NCBI GenBank assembly: GCA_017445245.1
Contig: JAFSUM010000005.1
Location: 1-57,472 of the forward strand
From: Bacilli bacterium
GTDB lineage: Bacteria; Bacillota_I; Bacilli_A; RFN20; CAG-826
Length of the DNA: 57,472 nucleotides
Reading direction: 5' to 3'
In this document: positions 49,827-57,472 of the stretch, one piece after another
Layout: each line of letters opens with the position of its first letter
Numbering within the stretch: the stretch's first letter is position 1
Translations under genes and position numbers: made by a program
Notes under the pieces: generated by a model
What the model was told of the DNA's origin: nothing
Database searches by the model: none
The model's input: only the letters and a program-made list of their open reading frames with translations

Positions 49827-50732
49827 TTACCAACCGGTGGTCGCGTCGCGGAAGGGATTATCGATGTCCGCATAGGCGGCGGTGCGCTGCTGCGGGACGT
49901 GGTTCCACATCTGCTGGAGAAGGGTGGCTTTGTCGTAGTCGGAATCACCAGAGAGGCCGAAGAGGACTTCGCTGATGCCAAAACGGTCTTCACGCCAAGC
50001 GGCTTCGGTCCAGTCGACGAGGAAGATCGTCGGGGTTTCCCAATCGCCGGAAGCGGCGTTTTCGATGGCTTCGTACTTGGTCGAAGAGACGTTCTTGTTG
50101 AGCTTGTAGGGAGCTTGTTCGAGTTTGCCGGCGGCACGGGCCCAGAGGTCGAGGTCGTCGAACTTATGGACATAACGACTGAAGGCTTTCTGTTCTTCGG
50201 TGACGTCCTTGTAGTCTACGTCGTTAGTGGATTCTTCGTCCGCGTTGATGGTGTGGAGGACGTAGGGGTTGCCGTCATCGATCTTGAAGTTGGCATTGTT
50301 CCAGCCGCTTTCGAGTTTTTCGAAAGCATCTTTGGCTTCGTCGCAGGGGGTGCAGTCGTTCTCGACGATGACGAAGTAATACTTGATGCCGTAGTCGGAG
50401 ATGATGTTCTTCGCATTGAGGGCGGCAAGGACTTCCTCGTAGGAACCGAAGTCGTCGGAATCGAAGGAGAAGTCGTTGATGGTGTGGGTCATCTTGTCGG
50501 CTTCGGTGTCGTAATCGACCTTCCCTTCGTTTTCGAGGGAGAGGCGATAGGAGTTGAAGTAACCGCTATTGGTGCCGACGGCCATGACCGAAAACCAGTT
50601 CACGAATTTGGAGATGGAGAAGATGATCGCGAAGAGGCCACCGACGATGAGAAGGGGCTGAACCCAGGCGGTCTCGGTGATCCAACGCCAGAGGCGGCCG
50701 AATGCAGCACTGATCGATTTGAGTATGTTCAT
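49827..50732 (-). CDS. Membrane-anchored thioredoxin-fold protein
   Basis: 301 residues. One membrane helix (about 23-45: WVQPLLIVGGLFAIIFSISKF) is followed by an extracytoplasmic domain. Within it YYFVIVENDCTPCDEAKDAF places a C127-x2-C130 pair after a beta strand and at the start of a helix, and TPTIFLVDW later has the cis-Pro and strand expected of thioredoxin folds. Residues about 135-200 form an unusual acidic insertion. It may oxidise, reduce or isomerise exported proteins. SD TGGAGGA is clear. The gene stands alone. Confidence 0.75.
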   Translation of the reverse strand: MNILKSISAAFGRLWRWITETAWVQPLLIVGGLFAIIFSISKFVNWFSVMAVGTNSGYFNSYRLSLENEGKVDYDTEADKMTHTINDFSFDSDDFGSYEEVLAALNAKNIISDYGIKYYFVIVENDCTPCDEAKDAFEKLESGWNNANFKIDDGNPYVLHTINADEESTNDVDYKDVTEEQKAFSRYVHKFDDLDLWARAAGKLEQAPYKLNKNVSSTKYEAIENAASGDWETPTIFLVDWTEAAWREDRFGISEVLFGLSGDSDYDKATLLQQMWNHVPQQRTAAYADIDNPFRDATTGW

Positions 50733-50898
50733 GGGGTATTCCTCCAGAGGCCTGTTTTACAAACAGCGCGATTATCATATCACCCGCGTATGAGTGTCGC
50801 AACAAAGATTTCTTTTGGGCAAATAGAGGGGTACCGAAAACGAAAAAGGCCGATAATGCCTTGTTTTTCTGCCTATAGTAGAAGCGAGGAAACTGGCC

Positions 50899-50904
50899 TA
50901 TAAT
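50899..50904 (+). promoter_or_regulatory. -10 box of YitT gene (leaderless)
   Basis: Perfect TATAAT, 8 nt before the ATG at 50913, with no SD. Confidence 0.5.
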
Positions 50905-50912
50905 CGTCAGCG

Positions 50913-51959
50913 ATGAGAAAAAAGAAAACCCTTCGCAAGAAGGTTGACGCCTACTTCTACGACCACGCGGTGCAGAAGTCGATCCTGACGAATGGCTTTG
51001 CCGTTTTCGTCTGCGCGCTCTCCGGGCTCATCTTTGCCTTTGGCTTCCGCGCCTTCTTAGCACCGGCCTGCTTACCTCAACTTACGGCCTCGGATGGCAT
51101 GAAACTCGTCTCGGGTGGCGTCTCAGGTATTTCGCAGCTGATCATCGCCATCGCGGACCTCATTTCGCATAGGGCAATCGAGGGCAATGGGATTTACGAC
51201 GTCGTCTATTCCTGTCTCTATTTCGGATTGAATATCCCCATTATCATTTTGGCCTTCCGCGGTATCGGAAAGCGTTATACGCTTTTGACCCTCATGACTG
51301 TCGGCTTTTCCTCTTTGTTCTCGACGTTGCTGCGTTATGTGGATGATTCCTTGTTCACCCCAATCGCGGTCTTCGTTGACCAAAACGGCGGCCTTGTTAC
51401 CCGCGCCCTTTTGGCGGGTGTCTGCACGGGCATTTCCTCCGCAATCGCCTTCCGCATTGATGGCTCCGCGGGCGGTATCGACGTGGTGGCCCACTATATC
51501 GCTTTGAAGAAATCGCAACTCGTCGGCAAATATTCCTTGGCCATCAACTTCGTGACCGTATCCGTCTATACCATCGTCACCATCTCCTCGGTGGGGTGGG
51601 GGACCGGCAAGGCGGGACACGTCTTTGTGGCGTCGCTATTCTCCGTCCTCTATCTCTTCGTCTGCATGATGATCATCGATATGATCAATTCACGTAACCG
51701 TAAGGTTAAAATCGAAGTCATCACCGAGCGGGCGGACCTTGGGAAAATCCTCATCGGCTCCATTCCTCACGGCGTAACCCTTACCCAAGGCAAAGGCGTA
51801 TTCTCCGACCGTGAGAAGTACGTTTTGACGACCATTGTTTCGATTCGCGAAGCCAAGGCTACTGCGGAACTCATCCGCGAAATCGATCCGCACGCTTTCG
51901 TAACCGTTACCGATCTACGCCAGGTTTATGGCCGTTTCTTCCTCCCGCCCATTCGCTGA
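50913..51959 (+). CDS. YitT-family membrane protein (DUF161/DUF2179)
   Basis: 348 residues. A membrane domain with about five or six helices carries the family glycine motifs (VSGGVSGISQLI near 65, GSAGGIDVVAHY near 190). A C-terminal cytoplasmic DUF2179 domain follows (VEVITERADLGKILIGSIPHGVT-like stretch, then TTIVSIREAKATAELIREIDPHAFVTVTD). Function in Bacillota is not established. It is a single-gene unit with a leaderless start. Confidence 0.9.
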   Translation: MRKKKTLRKKVDAYFYDHAVQKSILTNGFAVFVCALSGLIFAFGFRAFLAPACLPQLTASDGMKLVSGGVSGISQLIIAIADLISHRAIEGNGIYDVVYSCLYFGLNIPIIILAFRGIGKRYTLLTLMTVGFSSLFSTLLRYVDDSLFTPIAVFVDQNGGLVTRALLAGVCTGISSAIAFRIDGSAGGIDVVAHYIALKKSQLVGKYSLAINFVTVSVYTIVTISSVGWGTGKAGHVFVASLFSVLYLFVCMMIIDMINSRNRKVKIEVITERADLGKILIGSIPHGVTLTQGKGVFSDREKYVLTTIVSIREAKATAELIREIDPHAFVTVTDLRQVYGRFFLPPIR

Positions 51960-52047
51960 TTTGTTTTGCTCCATTTTTTATAGGTCTATCTCTTATCAAA
52001 TTAATGTGCTTTTAAACTGCTAGCCAAAATGCTAAGCATGCAAATAG

Positions 52048-52515
52048 TTATCGCATTTGTTTTGCCCATTCTAATAATGCTGCCTTTCCGTCCTCAAACG
52101 ACAGAATTGTCTCCCCGCGTACGGTTATCGACACAATCGCCCCCTCTCCGCCATCATAGAAAACTCTCAGGTTGCCGATGAATTTGAAACGAAGACCGAT
52201 TTCCGGCAGGAAAGCATTCCACGTTGCGTCCAGATCTCGGGAAAAGACTCTCGCCCAATTTGAATTCCCTTCCGCAGTTGGTGCTCCTTCGTCGATATAA
52301 CGAATGGAGGCAAGCTGAATGGCGGCCTCCCCATCTTTCTTTGAGAACCGAGATACGGTTGCCTCATATTGAAAATAGTTCTTGTCGTTTGAATAATAGT
52401 CGACCATTTTTCTAGTTAAGATAGGGTTCCAAAAGAGCAAAGTTATGCACACGATAGGCACTGCGGTAGACCATGAAGCACCAAATATTATCCAAAAAAT
52501 GTGTTTTCTTTTCAT
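52048..52515 (-). CDS. Uncharacterised membrane-anchored protein
   Basis: 155 residues, not recognised. One N-terminal helix (about 6-28: IFWIIFGASWSTAVPIVCITLLF) is followed by a hydrophilic domain of about 120 residues, probably outside the cell. The ATG at 52515 has no clear SD. The gene and its flanks are AT-richer than the neighbours, as is the region 40645-41380, and may be a recent acquisition. The 225 nt upstream to 52740 hold no other gene that I can support. Confidence 0.6.
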   Translation of the reverse strand: MKRKHIFWIIFGASWSTAVPIVCITLLFWNPILTRKMVDYYSNDKNYFQYEATVSRFSKKDGEAAIQLASIRYIDEGAPTAEGNSNWARVFSRDLDATWNAFLPEIGLRFKFIGNLRVFYDGGEGAIVSITVRGETILSFEDGKAALLEWAKQMR

Positions 52516-52751
52516 AATTACCAAAGTCCGAAGAAATAAGAAATCGGTCCATGAAATTTGGCAGTAAACAGATGAGCAACCCCGGTAATGTAGTTAGGTG
52601 TGCGTTGTTCCATTTTCAATAGAATTATAGGACGTTGGACCTAATTACGTATGCGAAGTCTTTGAAGACAACTTGACCAGGCAAATCGGTTGGCGTTTTT
52701 TCGCTTATCCCATATCATTAGAAAGTTCCACGCATCTAGGAGGAACGCCCT

Positions 52752-53606
52752 ATGGAAAAAACCATCGAAAACCAACACTTTGAAGAAGAAAGAGCGCTTT
52801 ACGGTATTTCCGATACGGAAGTCCGTCATTGCGCCTTCGGCGGACCTATCGACGGAGAATCCGCATTAAAGGAAACCAACGAAATCGCGGTGATCGACTG
52901 CGACTTCAAGATGCGTTATGTCTTGTGGCATGTAAACGATTTCCGTTTGGAACGGGTAACGATGGATACGTCGACCCGCGCCGCCCTTTGGTATTGCGAA
53001 GACGGCGTCATCGTCGATTCGAAACTCCATGGCATCAAGGTGCTTCGCGAATGCAAGGACATCAACGTAGATCGCTCCGATATCGTTTCCGACGAGTTCG
53101 CCTGGCGCTGCGACGATTTGAAGCTAAACGAATGCACGGTCTCATCGGTTTATCCCTTTTTCCAGTGCACGGACCTCGAATTGACGGGCGTAAAACTCCA
53201 GGCCAAATATGCCTGTCAATACGTTAACGATGCTAGGATTCTGGATTGCCGTTTCGAGACGAAAGACGCCCTCTGGCATAGCAAAGACGTTACGGTCGAG
53301 GATTCGGTAATCGACGGCGAATACATGGCCTGGTATTCCGAGAACCTGACCTTGATTCGCTGCGTCATCAAAGGTACGCAGCCCTTTTGCTATTGCAAAA
53401 ACCTTAAACTCGTCGATTGCGAACTCATCAATGCGGATAGGGCCTTCGAGTATTCGAGCGTCCACGCCAAAATCAAAGGACGCGTGGAGTCGATCAAGAA
53501 CCCTCTCTCGGGAAAAATCGAGGCGGACGAGGTGGGCGAAATCATCCGCGAAGGCTCGGTGAAGCGGTGCCACTGCGACATCGTGATCGGTGGGAAAGAG
53601 CAATAA
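52752..53606 (+). CDS. DUF3737 family protein, predicted beta-helix
   Basis: 284 residues. The sequence consists of about ten 20-22-residue turns such as ALWHVNDFRLERVTM-like, ALWYCEDGVIVDSKL and ALWHSKDVTVEDSVI, a pattern of right-handed parallel beta-helices. It matches DUF3737, often called a hydrogenase-like or pectate-lyase-like fold in databases, without known activity. SD TAGGAGG is strong. No catalytic residues can be assigned. Confidence 0.85.
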   Translation: MEKTIENQHFEEERALYGISDTEVRHCAFGGPIDGESALKETNEIAVIDCDFKMRYVLWHVNDFRLERVTMDTSTRAALWYCEDGVIVDSKLHGIKVLRECKDINVDRSDIVSDEFAWRCDDLKLNECTVSSVYPFFQCTDLELTGVKLQAKYACQYVNDARILDCRFETKDALWHSKDVTVEDSVIDGEYMAWYSENLTLIRCVIKGTQPFCYCKNLKLVDCELINADRAFEYSSVHAKIKGRVESIKNPLSGKIEADEVGEIIREGSVKRCHCDIVIGGKEQ

Positions 53607-53622
53607 GAATTTCGCCTGGCCC

Positions 53623-53636
53623 TTCCGTTTACGGAA
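53623..53636. promoter_or_regulatory. Inverted repeat upstream of ABC exporter
   Basis: TTCCGT-TT-ACGGAA, 30 nt upstream of the -10 box. It could be an operator for a local regulator or a weak hairpin after the DUF3737 gene. Confidence 0.3.
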
Positions 53637-53666
53637 ATACCCTCTTTTCGGCTAAACTAGAGCCCC

Positions 53667-53672
53667 TATAAT
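53667..53672 (+). promoter_or_regulatory. -10 box of ABC exporter operon (leaderless)
   Basis: Perfect TATAAT, 7 nt before the ATG at 53680, with no SD. Confidence 0.5.
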
Positions 53673-53679
53673 AAGCCGT

Positions 53680-55452
53680 ATGCTTTTTGGGAAGTACATC
53701 AACAAGTATTACAAGAAGTACTGGTACCTGTTCCTCATCGGTATCGTGACTTTGGTCGCGGTCGATTACGTGCAGTCCCTTTTGCCCGAAGCTCTTGGCA
53801 ACATCGTCAACATGTTCCAGGGCGGTTCGCCCGAAGAGAAGGCGGTCATGGACATCACCTTCAATGTCATCGGGATGGCCTTTGCCATGGCGATTGGTCG
53901 CGCCCTTTGGCGTATTGTCATCTTTAACGCTTCAAGTCGCATCGAGATGGGTTTACGCGACACGATGTTCCGCAAATCCGCGCGGCTTTCGCAGACTTAT
54001 TTGCACAAAAACCCCGTCGGAACCATCCTCAACTGGTTTTCGACCGACATCGAAGCCATCGGCGAACTCACGGGCTTTGGAACGGTTATGTTGGTCGACG
54101 CGGTCTTCATGTCCGTCCTCGTCATCTTCAAGATGTTCTTCCTCAACTGGTTCGTCTCGATCATCATCCTCGCCCCGATGCTTTTAGTCGTCGTGTGGGG
54201 GTCTTTGGTCGAAAAGTTTATGTCCAAGGTCTGGGATCAACGTCAGAAGTCCAACGACGAACTCTACGATTTCTCGCAGGAAAACTTCACCGGCATCCGC
54301 GTCATCAAAGCGTTTGTCAAAGAGAAGCAGCAGTTGCACGCCTTCGCGAAAGTGGCCCGAAAGAACAAGGACGTGAACGTAAAGTTCGCTCGCCTAAGCG
54401 TCTTCTTCGACGTCTGCATCGAACTCCTTATCGGTTTGATCTTCGGCATCGCTTTGGCCTTGGGCGGCTATTTGGTCTGGCGCTCGTTTAACGGGGAACC
54501 CTTATTCGGGCTCGACCTCAACGCGGGCCAGCTCACGGAAATCATCTCCTATTTCGCCATGCTCATCTGGCCGATGATCGCGCTTGGGCAGATCTTCGCG
54601 ATGCTTTCGAGGGCGAAAGCCTCTCTTCGCCGCATCACCACTTTCCTTGATTCGGAGGAGGATATTAAGAATCCCGAGAACGCCGTCGTCCTTGAAAATG
54701 TAAAGGGCAAGATCGAATTCCGCGACTTCACCTTCCGTTATCCCGATTCCGAATTTGATTCTATTTCGAACTTGACGCTGACCATCAACCCCGGCGAGAC
54801 CATCGGTGTGGTTGGCAAAATCGGTTCGGGCAAATCGACTTTGGTCAATGCGATCGCACGCCTATATAACGTCGAAGAAGGAACGGTCTTCGTCGACGAC
54901 GTGGACATCATGCATGCGGATATCGGTTCGTTGCGTGACTCAATTGGTTACGTCCCGCAGGACAATTTCCTCTTCTCCGACGAAATCGCGAACAATATCG
55001 CCTTTGCAGAAAACGGTATCCCCACGATGGACCGTATCCAAGAAGCCGCGAGCTTCGCGAATGTCCATGACGATATCAATAGCTTCCCCGGCCAATACAA
55101 GACCGTTTCCGGGGAACGCGGCGTCACTCTTTCGGGCGGCCAGAAGCAGCGCATTTCGATTGCACGTGCCTACTATAAAGACGCGCCGATCCTCATTTTG
55201 GACGACTCGGTTTCGGCCGTCGATACGAAGACCGAAGAAGGCATTTTGAAGAACATTCGCGAAAAGCGCGCGGGCAAGACGACCATCTTGATCGCCTCAC
55301 GCGTTTCGACCGTTTCCAAGCTCGACCGCATCCTCGTCTTAAACGAAGGGAAACTCGAAGCTTTCGGGACGCATGCCGAACTGATGAAATCCTCGCCGAC
55401 CTATTCGAAGATGGTCATGTTGCAGGAACTTGAGGGAGTAAAGGAGGAGTAG
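53680..55452 (+). CDS. ABC exporter half-transporter with degenerate Walker B (subunit 1)
   Basis: 590 residues. Six membrane helices (about 15-310) precede the ATPase domain with Walker A GKIGSGKST, signature LSGGQKQRIS, and Walker B ILILDDSVSAVD. The residue after the Walker B Asp is Asp, not the catalytic Glu. It pairs with the next gene (2 nt between them) in a heterodimer of the YheI/YheH or TM287/288 kind, exporting drugs or lipids. The substrate is not predictable. Confidence 0.93.
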   Translation: MLFGKYINKYYKKYWYLFLIGIVTLVAVDYVQSLLPEALGNIVNMFQGGSPEEKAVMDITFNVIGMAFAMAIGRALWRIVIFNASSRIEMGLRDTMFRKSARLSQTYLHKNPVGTILNWFSTDIEAIGELTGFGTVMLVDAVFMSVLVIFKMFFLNWFVSIIILAPMLLVVVWGSLVEKFMSKVWDQRQKSNDELYDFSQENFTGIRVIKAFVKEKQQLHAFAKVARKNKDVNVKFARLSVFFDVCIELLIGLIFGIALALGGYLVWRSFNGEPLFGLDLNAGQLTEIISYFAMLIWPMIALGQIFAMLSRAKASLRRITTFLDSEEDIKNPENAVVLENVKGKIEFRDFTFRYPDSEFDSISNLTLTINPGETIGVVGKIGSGKSTLVNAIARLYNVEEGTVFVDDVDIMHADIGSLRDSIGYVPQDNFLFSDEIANNIAFAENGIPTMDRIQEAASFANVHDDINSFPGQYKTVSGERGVTLSGGQKQRISIARAYYKDAPILILDDSVSAVDTKTEEGILKNIREKRAGKTTILIASRVSTVSKLDRILVLNEGKLEAFGTHAELMKSSPTYSKMVMLQELEGVKEE

Positions 55453-55454
55453 CC

Positions 55455-57233
55455 ATGGACGAAGACGTTCTAAGTCAGTTATTTGGCGATAAGCACCTCT
55501 CCCTCTGGACCATCTCCAAGAGGACGTTCTCCTACTTGAAGAAAGAGGCATGGTCGTTTGTTTTGGCGTTGGTTCTCCTTGGGGTGAACGTGGCCCTCAA
55601 TATGGTTTTGCCCTTGATTCTTAGGGAATTCATTAACGACCTCGACTTCATCCATTCCAGAGTCGGATGGGAAATGCTCGTCACTTTGGGCGCGGTTTAT
55701 TTTGGGGTAACCCTCATTAACCAAGCCTTCCTCTATTGCGAGTCGATGCTCTTACAAAGAGCAGGGCAAAAAATCATCTATAACCTCCGCATGGACGTCT
55801 TCGCCCATATCGAGGAGATGTCGATCAGTCAGCTTAACGCGATGCCAGTCGGCTCTTTGGTTACGCGTGTCGCCTTCTATACGGCGAACATGTCGGACCT
55901 CTTTACCTCGACGTTGGTGTCGATTCTAAGAAACGTTTTGACCATCGTAGGCGTATCGATCGAAATGATCGTCCTCTCGCCCAAGCTTTCCGCCGTCATG
56001 GGCGCCCTGTTGGTCATCGTTTTCGTCGCGTCGTTCTTCTTCTCGCGTTACGTTAAGGAAATCTTCCGTCAGGAAAGAAAGGCCCATTCGGACTTCAATA
56101 CTTTCCTTAACGAGAACCTTTCGGGCATGAAGATCGTCCAGCTCTTCCGTCAGGAAAACCGGAAGCAGGCCCAGTTCGACGAGAAGAACGAAGAGATCCG
56201 TAAACTGCGCATGAAAGCCATCACGGCCTTCGCGTTTTATCGCCCCTTCATTACCTTCCTTTATTTCCTCGCTATCGCGATGACGTTCTTCTTCGCGTTC
56301 CGCCTCGATCTTTCTAGTGGCGACATCGTCGCCTACTACATGCTTTTGCAGAACTTCTTCTCGCCGATCGAAGCCCTCGCGGATTCGCTCAATAACCTCC
56401 ACCGTGCCCACACGGCTTCGGAAAGACTTTATAACCTCCTCGATGTTCCGCCCGATGTCGTCGATTCTCCGAATGCGGTGGCCATCGACGAGTTCAAGGG
56501 CAAGATCGAATTCCGTAACGTCTGGTTTGCCTATGAAAAGGAGAACTGGATTTTGAAGGATGTGTCCTTCGTGGTCGAACCGAAGCAAACCATCGCCTTC
56601 GTCGGTCCTACGGGCGCGGGTAAGACGACGATCCTTAGTCTCATCGTTCGTAACTTCGTTCCCCAGAAAGGTGATATCTTCATCGATGATATCAACATCA
56701 AGGACATCCAGATCAAATCGCTTCGCAAAGCGGTGGGGCAGATGCTTCAGGATGTCTTCCTCTTCTCGGGTACCATCAAGAGTAACATCACTCTCTATGA
56801 CGATGATGCCTTTACGGATGAACAGGTTGAGGAAGTCTGCCGTTACGTCAACGCGGATTCTTTTATCAACCGCCTCCCGGACAAATTACAGAGCCAGGTC
56901 ATCGAAAAGGGTGAAAACTTCTCCTCTGGCCAACGTCAGCTACTCTCCTTTGCCCGAACCGTTTTGGCCAAGCCGCAGATTCTCATTCTCGACGAAGCGA
57001 CCGCGAATATCGATACCGAGACCGAAGTCCTCATCCAGGATTCGCTTCGCAAAATGCGCAACATCGGTACCATGCTCATCGTCGCCCATCGTCTATCAAC
57101 CATCCAGCACGCGGACGTCATTGTCGTCTTGCAACAAGGTCGCGTCGTCGAATCGGGCAACCATCAGCAGCTCCTCCGCAAGAAGGGCGTCTACCATAAG
57201 CTCTATCAATTACAGTTCGAGTCCGAAGACTAA
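55455..57233 (+). CDS. ABC exporter half-transporter, canonical ATPase (subunit 2)
   Basis: 592 residues. Six membrane helices (about 30-330) precede an ATPase domain with Walker A GPTGAGKTT, signature FSSGQRQLLS (not LSGGQ) and Walker B ILILDEATANID with the catalytic Glu. The changed signature here and the changed Walker B in the partner leave one degenerate and one canonical ATP site, as in known heterodimers. SD AAAGGAGGAG lies in the end of the first gene. A bidirectional terminator follows. Confidence 0.95.
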   Translation: MDEDVLSQLFGDKHLSLWTISKRTFSYLKKEAWSFVLALVLLGVNVALNMVLPLILREFINDLDFIHSRVGWEMLVTLGAVYFGVTLINQAFLYCESMLLQRAGQKIIYNLRMDVFAHIEEMSISQLNAMPVGSLVTRVAFYTANMSDLFTSTLVSILRNVLTIVGVSIEMIVLSPKLSAVMGALLVIVFVASFFFSRYVKEIFRQERKAHSDFNTFLNENLSGMKIVQLFRQENRKQAQFDEKNEEIRKLRMKAITAFAFYRPFITFLYFLAIAMTFFFAFRLDLSSGDIVAYYMLLQNFFSPIEALADSLNNLHRAHTASERLYNLLDVPPDVVDSPNAVAIDEFKGKIEFRNVWFAYEKENWILKDVSFVVEPKQTIAFVGPTGAGKTTILSLIVRNFVPQKGDIFIDDINIKDIQIKSLRKAVGQMLQDVFLFSGTIKSNITLYDDDAFTDEQVEEVCRYVNADSFINRLPDKLQSQVIEKGENFSSGQRQLLSFARTVLAKPQILILDEATANIDTETEVLIQDSLRKMRNIGTMLIVAHRLSTIQHADVIVVLQQGRVVESGNHQQLLRKKGVYHKLYQLQFESED

Positions 57234-57303
57234 AAAGAAGTGGTTCCTGTTTGAAAAAACGGCGAATATGTTCGGAAAACAAGCCTAGGGAAACGAGGCG
57301 AAG

Positions 57304-57339
57304 AAAAAGTCCCTGACCATTGAATCAGGGACTATTTTT
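57304..57339. terminator. Bidirectional terminator (ABC operon and tRNA-Ser)
   Basis: Stem AGTCCCTGA (57308-57316) with TCAGGGACT (57325-57333), T run on one side and A run on the other. Confidence 0.9.
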
Positions 57340-57343
57340 CGAT

Positions 57344-57435
57344 TGGCGGAGACTCGGGGATTCGAACCCCGGCTGGAGCATGACCCCACTAGCAGTTTTC
57401 GAAACTGCCCCCTTCGGCCGCTTGGGTAAGTCTCC
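57344..57435 (-). tRNA. tRNA-Ser(CGA)
   Basis: 92 nt including an encoded CCA. The acceptor stem GGAGACT pairs with AGTCTCC, and the discriminator is G. The anticodon stem GCAGT/ACTGC holds TTCGAAA, giving anticodon CGA (serine UCG). A long variable arm and the GGTTCGAATCC T arm are present. It too has A36-A37-A38. TCG is common in these genes, which explains a dedicated tRNA. Confidence 0.97.
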
Positions 57436-57472
57436 GCGCGGGGATAATACTATCACAAGGTTTTTCGTCTAA

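Noticed and set aside
1..57472. Mycoplasma genetic code (UGA = Trp)
   Set aside because: Many genes end in TGA at the expected place (argS, miaB, recU, DHH gene), and Trp residues use TGG.
1..57472. CRISPR array, insertion sequence or prophage
   Set aside because: No repeat-spacer arrays, transposase motifs or phage structural genes were seen; only the RHS island looks mobile.

Overview
The window reads as a chromosomal segment of a compact, roughly half-GC member of the Bacillota (class Bacilli, near the Erysipelotrichia/Mollicutes branch; an uncultured RF39-like gut lineage would fit, but this is inference). Supporting evidence: HU, DnaD, RecU, GpsB, RNase Y, RNase J, Spx, the RNA polymerase delta subunit (RpoE), YlbF and DUF951 are all present. 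Gene order is collinear with Bacillus subtilis (cmk-der-hup-cca-dnaD-nth-recU-gpsB-rnpB, then pgsA-cinA-recA-rny-ymdB-miaB, and ylbF-rsmD-coaD), with most intervening Bacillus genes deleted. UGA is used as a stop, so the genetic code is standard (table 11), unlike Mycoplasma.

Layout. 1-225: no recognised gene, but a strongly self-complementary stretch. 226-7058: cytidylate kinase, GTPase Der, HU, a very short CCA-adding enzyme, DnaD, endonuclease III, RecU, a DEDDh exonuclease, GpsB and the RNase P RNA. 7087-16380: pgsA, pncC-type cinA, recA, rny, ymdB, miaB, miaA, fhs and DUF951. 16439-21245: two overlapping MacB-like ABC genes. 21314-29947: cold-shock protein, ychF, ispF, argS, rpoE, a DHH phosphoesterase, a CysQ-like phosphatase, a NifU-domain protein and oligoendopeptidase F. 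30050-38854: HTH regulator, M32 carboxypeptidase, tRNA-Ser(GGA), RluA-type synthase, phosphoglucomutase, HAD phosphatase, trpS, spx, CYTH protein, EIIB-like membrane protein and maf. 38857-48349: rnjA and def, split by an RHS island (nucleotidyltransferase, 1836-residue RHS protein, membrane protein). 48402-57435: ylbF, rsmD, coaD, a membrane thioredoxin-like protein, YitT, DUF3737, a heterodimeric ABC exporter and tRNA-Ser(CGA).

How the genes fit together. Much of the RNA-decay machinery is here: RNase Y, RNase J, a NrnA-like nanoRNase, RNase P RNA, and two YlbF-family proteins of the kind that form the RNase Y specificity complex. One of these is fused to the C-terminus of MiaB. MiaA and MiaB modify A37 of tRNAs reading U-initial codons; both tRNA-Ser genes here have the A36-A37-A38 context.

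Most notable observations: (1) the MiaB-YlbF/YmcA-like fusion; (2) the nucleotidyltransferase-RHS-membrane protein island inserted between def and rnjA, with a sharp composition break at the RHS tip; (3) about fifteen genes whose apparent -10 box lies only 6-12 nt from the ATG with no Shine-Dalgarno sequence, implying widespread leaderless transcripts; (4) a CCA enzyme reduced to head and neck domains; (5) two interleaved perfect 8-bp helices upstream of cmk that could form a pseudoknot.
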